Made by a program: the position numbers and the translations under genes. Of a stretch of DNA of 5,197 nt, positions 5,112-5,197 are shown one piece after another. The stretch spans positions 1 to 5,197 of the forward strand of contig JAIELR010000105.1 of assembly GCA_019752835.1 (NCBI GenBank), read 5' to 3'. How positions within the stretch are numbered: position 1 is the first letter of the stretch; each line of letters starts with the position of its first letter. Under the pieces are notes generated by a model that was given only the letters and a program-made list of their open reading frames with translations, ran no database searches and was not told where the DNA came from. The stretch is from Gammaproteobacteria bacterium. Its GTDB lineage: Bacteria > Pseudomonadota > Gammaproteobacteria > UBA1113.

Positions 5112-5197
5112 AATATCAACATCATGATACACCAAGATTTATCATGAAATATTACCACAATGACACACCAATATCTATCATAAAATATTAACATCAT
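5112..5197. repeat. Degenerate 36-bp tandem repeat, continuing past the window
   Basis: Two full units (5112-5147 and 5148-5183) and the first 14 bases of a third (5184-5197) are visible. Units 1 and 2 agree at 28 of 36 positions; each opens AATAT and contains ACACCAA followed by TATCAT. There are no spacers, so this is not a CRISPR array. One plus-strand frame reads as 12-residue repeats of the type KYxHxDTPxxIx until a TAA at 5189-5191, and the minus strand has an open frame through the whole array. Mismatches between units show no third-codon-position bias, so coding is not supported. Confidence 0.75.

Noticed and set aside
4743..5174. Three copies of CACCAATAT (4743, 4835, 5166) as a dispersed repeat
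   Set aside because: Nine bases in AT-rich DNA with no shared flanks or regular spacing; chance is likely.
5112..5197. CRISPR array
   Set aside because: Units are contiguous and diverged with no unique spacers.

Overview
This window comes from a bacterial chromosome, most likely a gammaproteobacterium with moderately AT-rich DNA. It has a compact, well-preserved sugar-phosphate block on the left and a decayed, gene-poor accessory stretch on the right. The phosphoglucomutase is of the enterobacterial Pgm type. The overlapping zwf-pgl pair and a glutamine-rich coiled-coil protein would suit a host-associated lineage such as the Legionellales, but that placement is an inference from style, not a match to a known genome.

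Left block (1-3015). A leftward phosphoglucomutase gene (pgm, its first 170 codons, running off the window edge) lies back to back with a rightward zwf-pgl operon. The 193-base gap between them holds a candidate leftward promoter and operator-like palindromes. Pgm interconverts glucose-1-phosphate and glucose-6-phosphate. Zwf oxidises glucose-6-phosphate to 6-phosphogluconolactone, making NADPH, and Pgl hydrolyses the lactone to 6-phosphogluconate. The three genes therefore form a functional node around glucose-6-phosphate that feeds the oxidative pentose phosphate or Entner-Doudoroff route. zwf and pgl overlap by 13 bases.

Middle (3038-4024). A convergent leftward gene encodes a 328-residue protein of unknown function. 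It has a Pro/Tyr/Asn/Gln-rich N-terminus, six tandem hexapeptide repeats encoded by 18-bp units, and a long charged coiled coil. Its true start is probably an ATG five codons inside the longest frame. It could be a secreted effector or a structural protein, but no family is recognised.

Right side (4025-5197). This is more than 900 bases with no conventional gene. It contains two good intrinsic terminators, a 41-codon leftward small ORF with a strong Shine-Dalgarno and its own terminator, a TTGACA-centred palindrome, and a 24-codon rightward ORF just upstream of a terminator. It ends with a 40-codon fragment of an SRPBCC/START-like (polyketide cyclase-type) protein that has a good promoter and ribosome binding site. 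That fragment stops exactly where a degenerate 36-bp tandem repeat array begins, and the array continues past the window edge. The stretch looks like a region of gene decay and repeat expansion.
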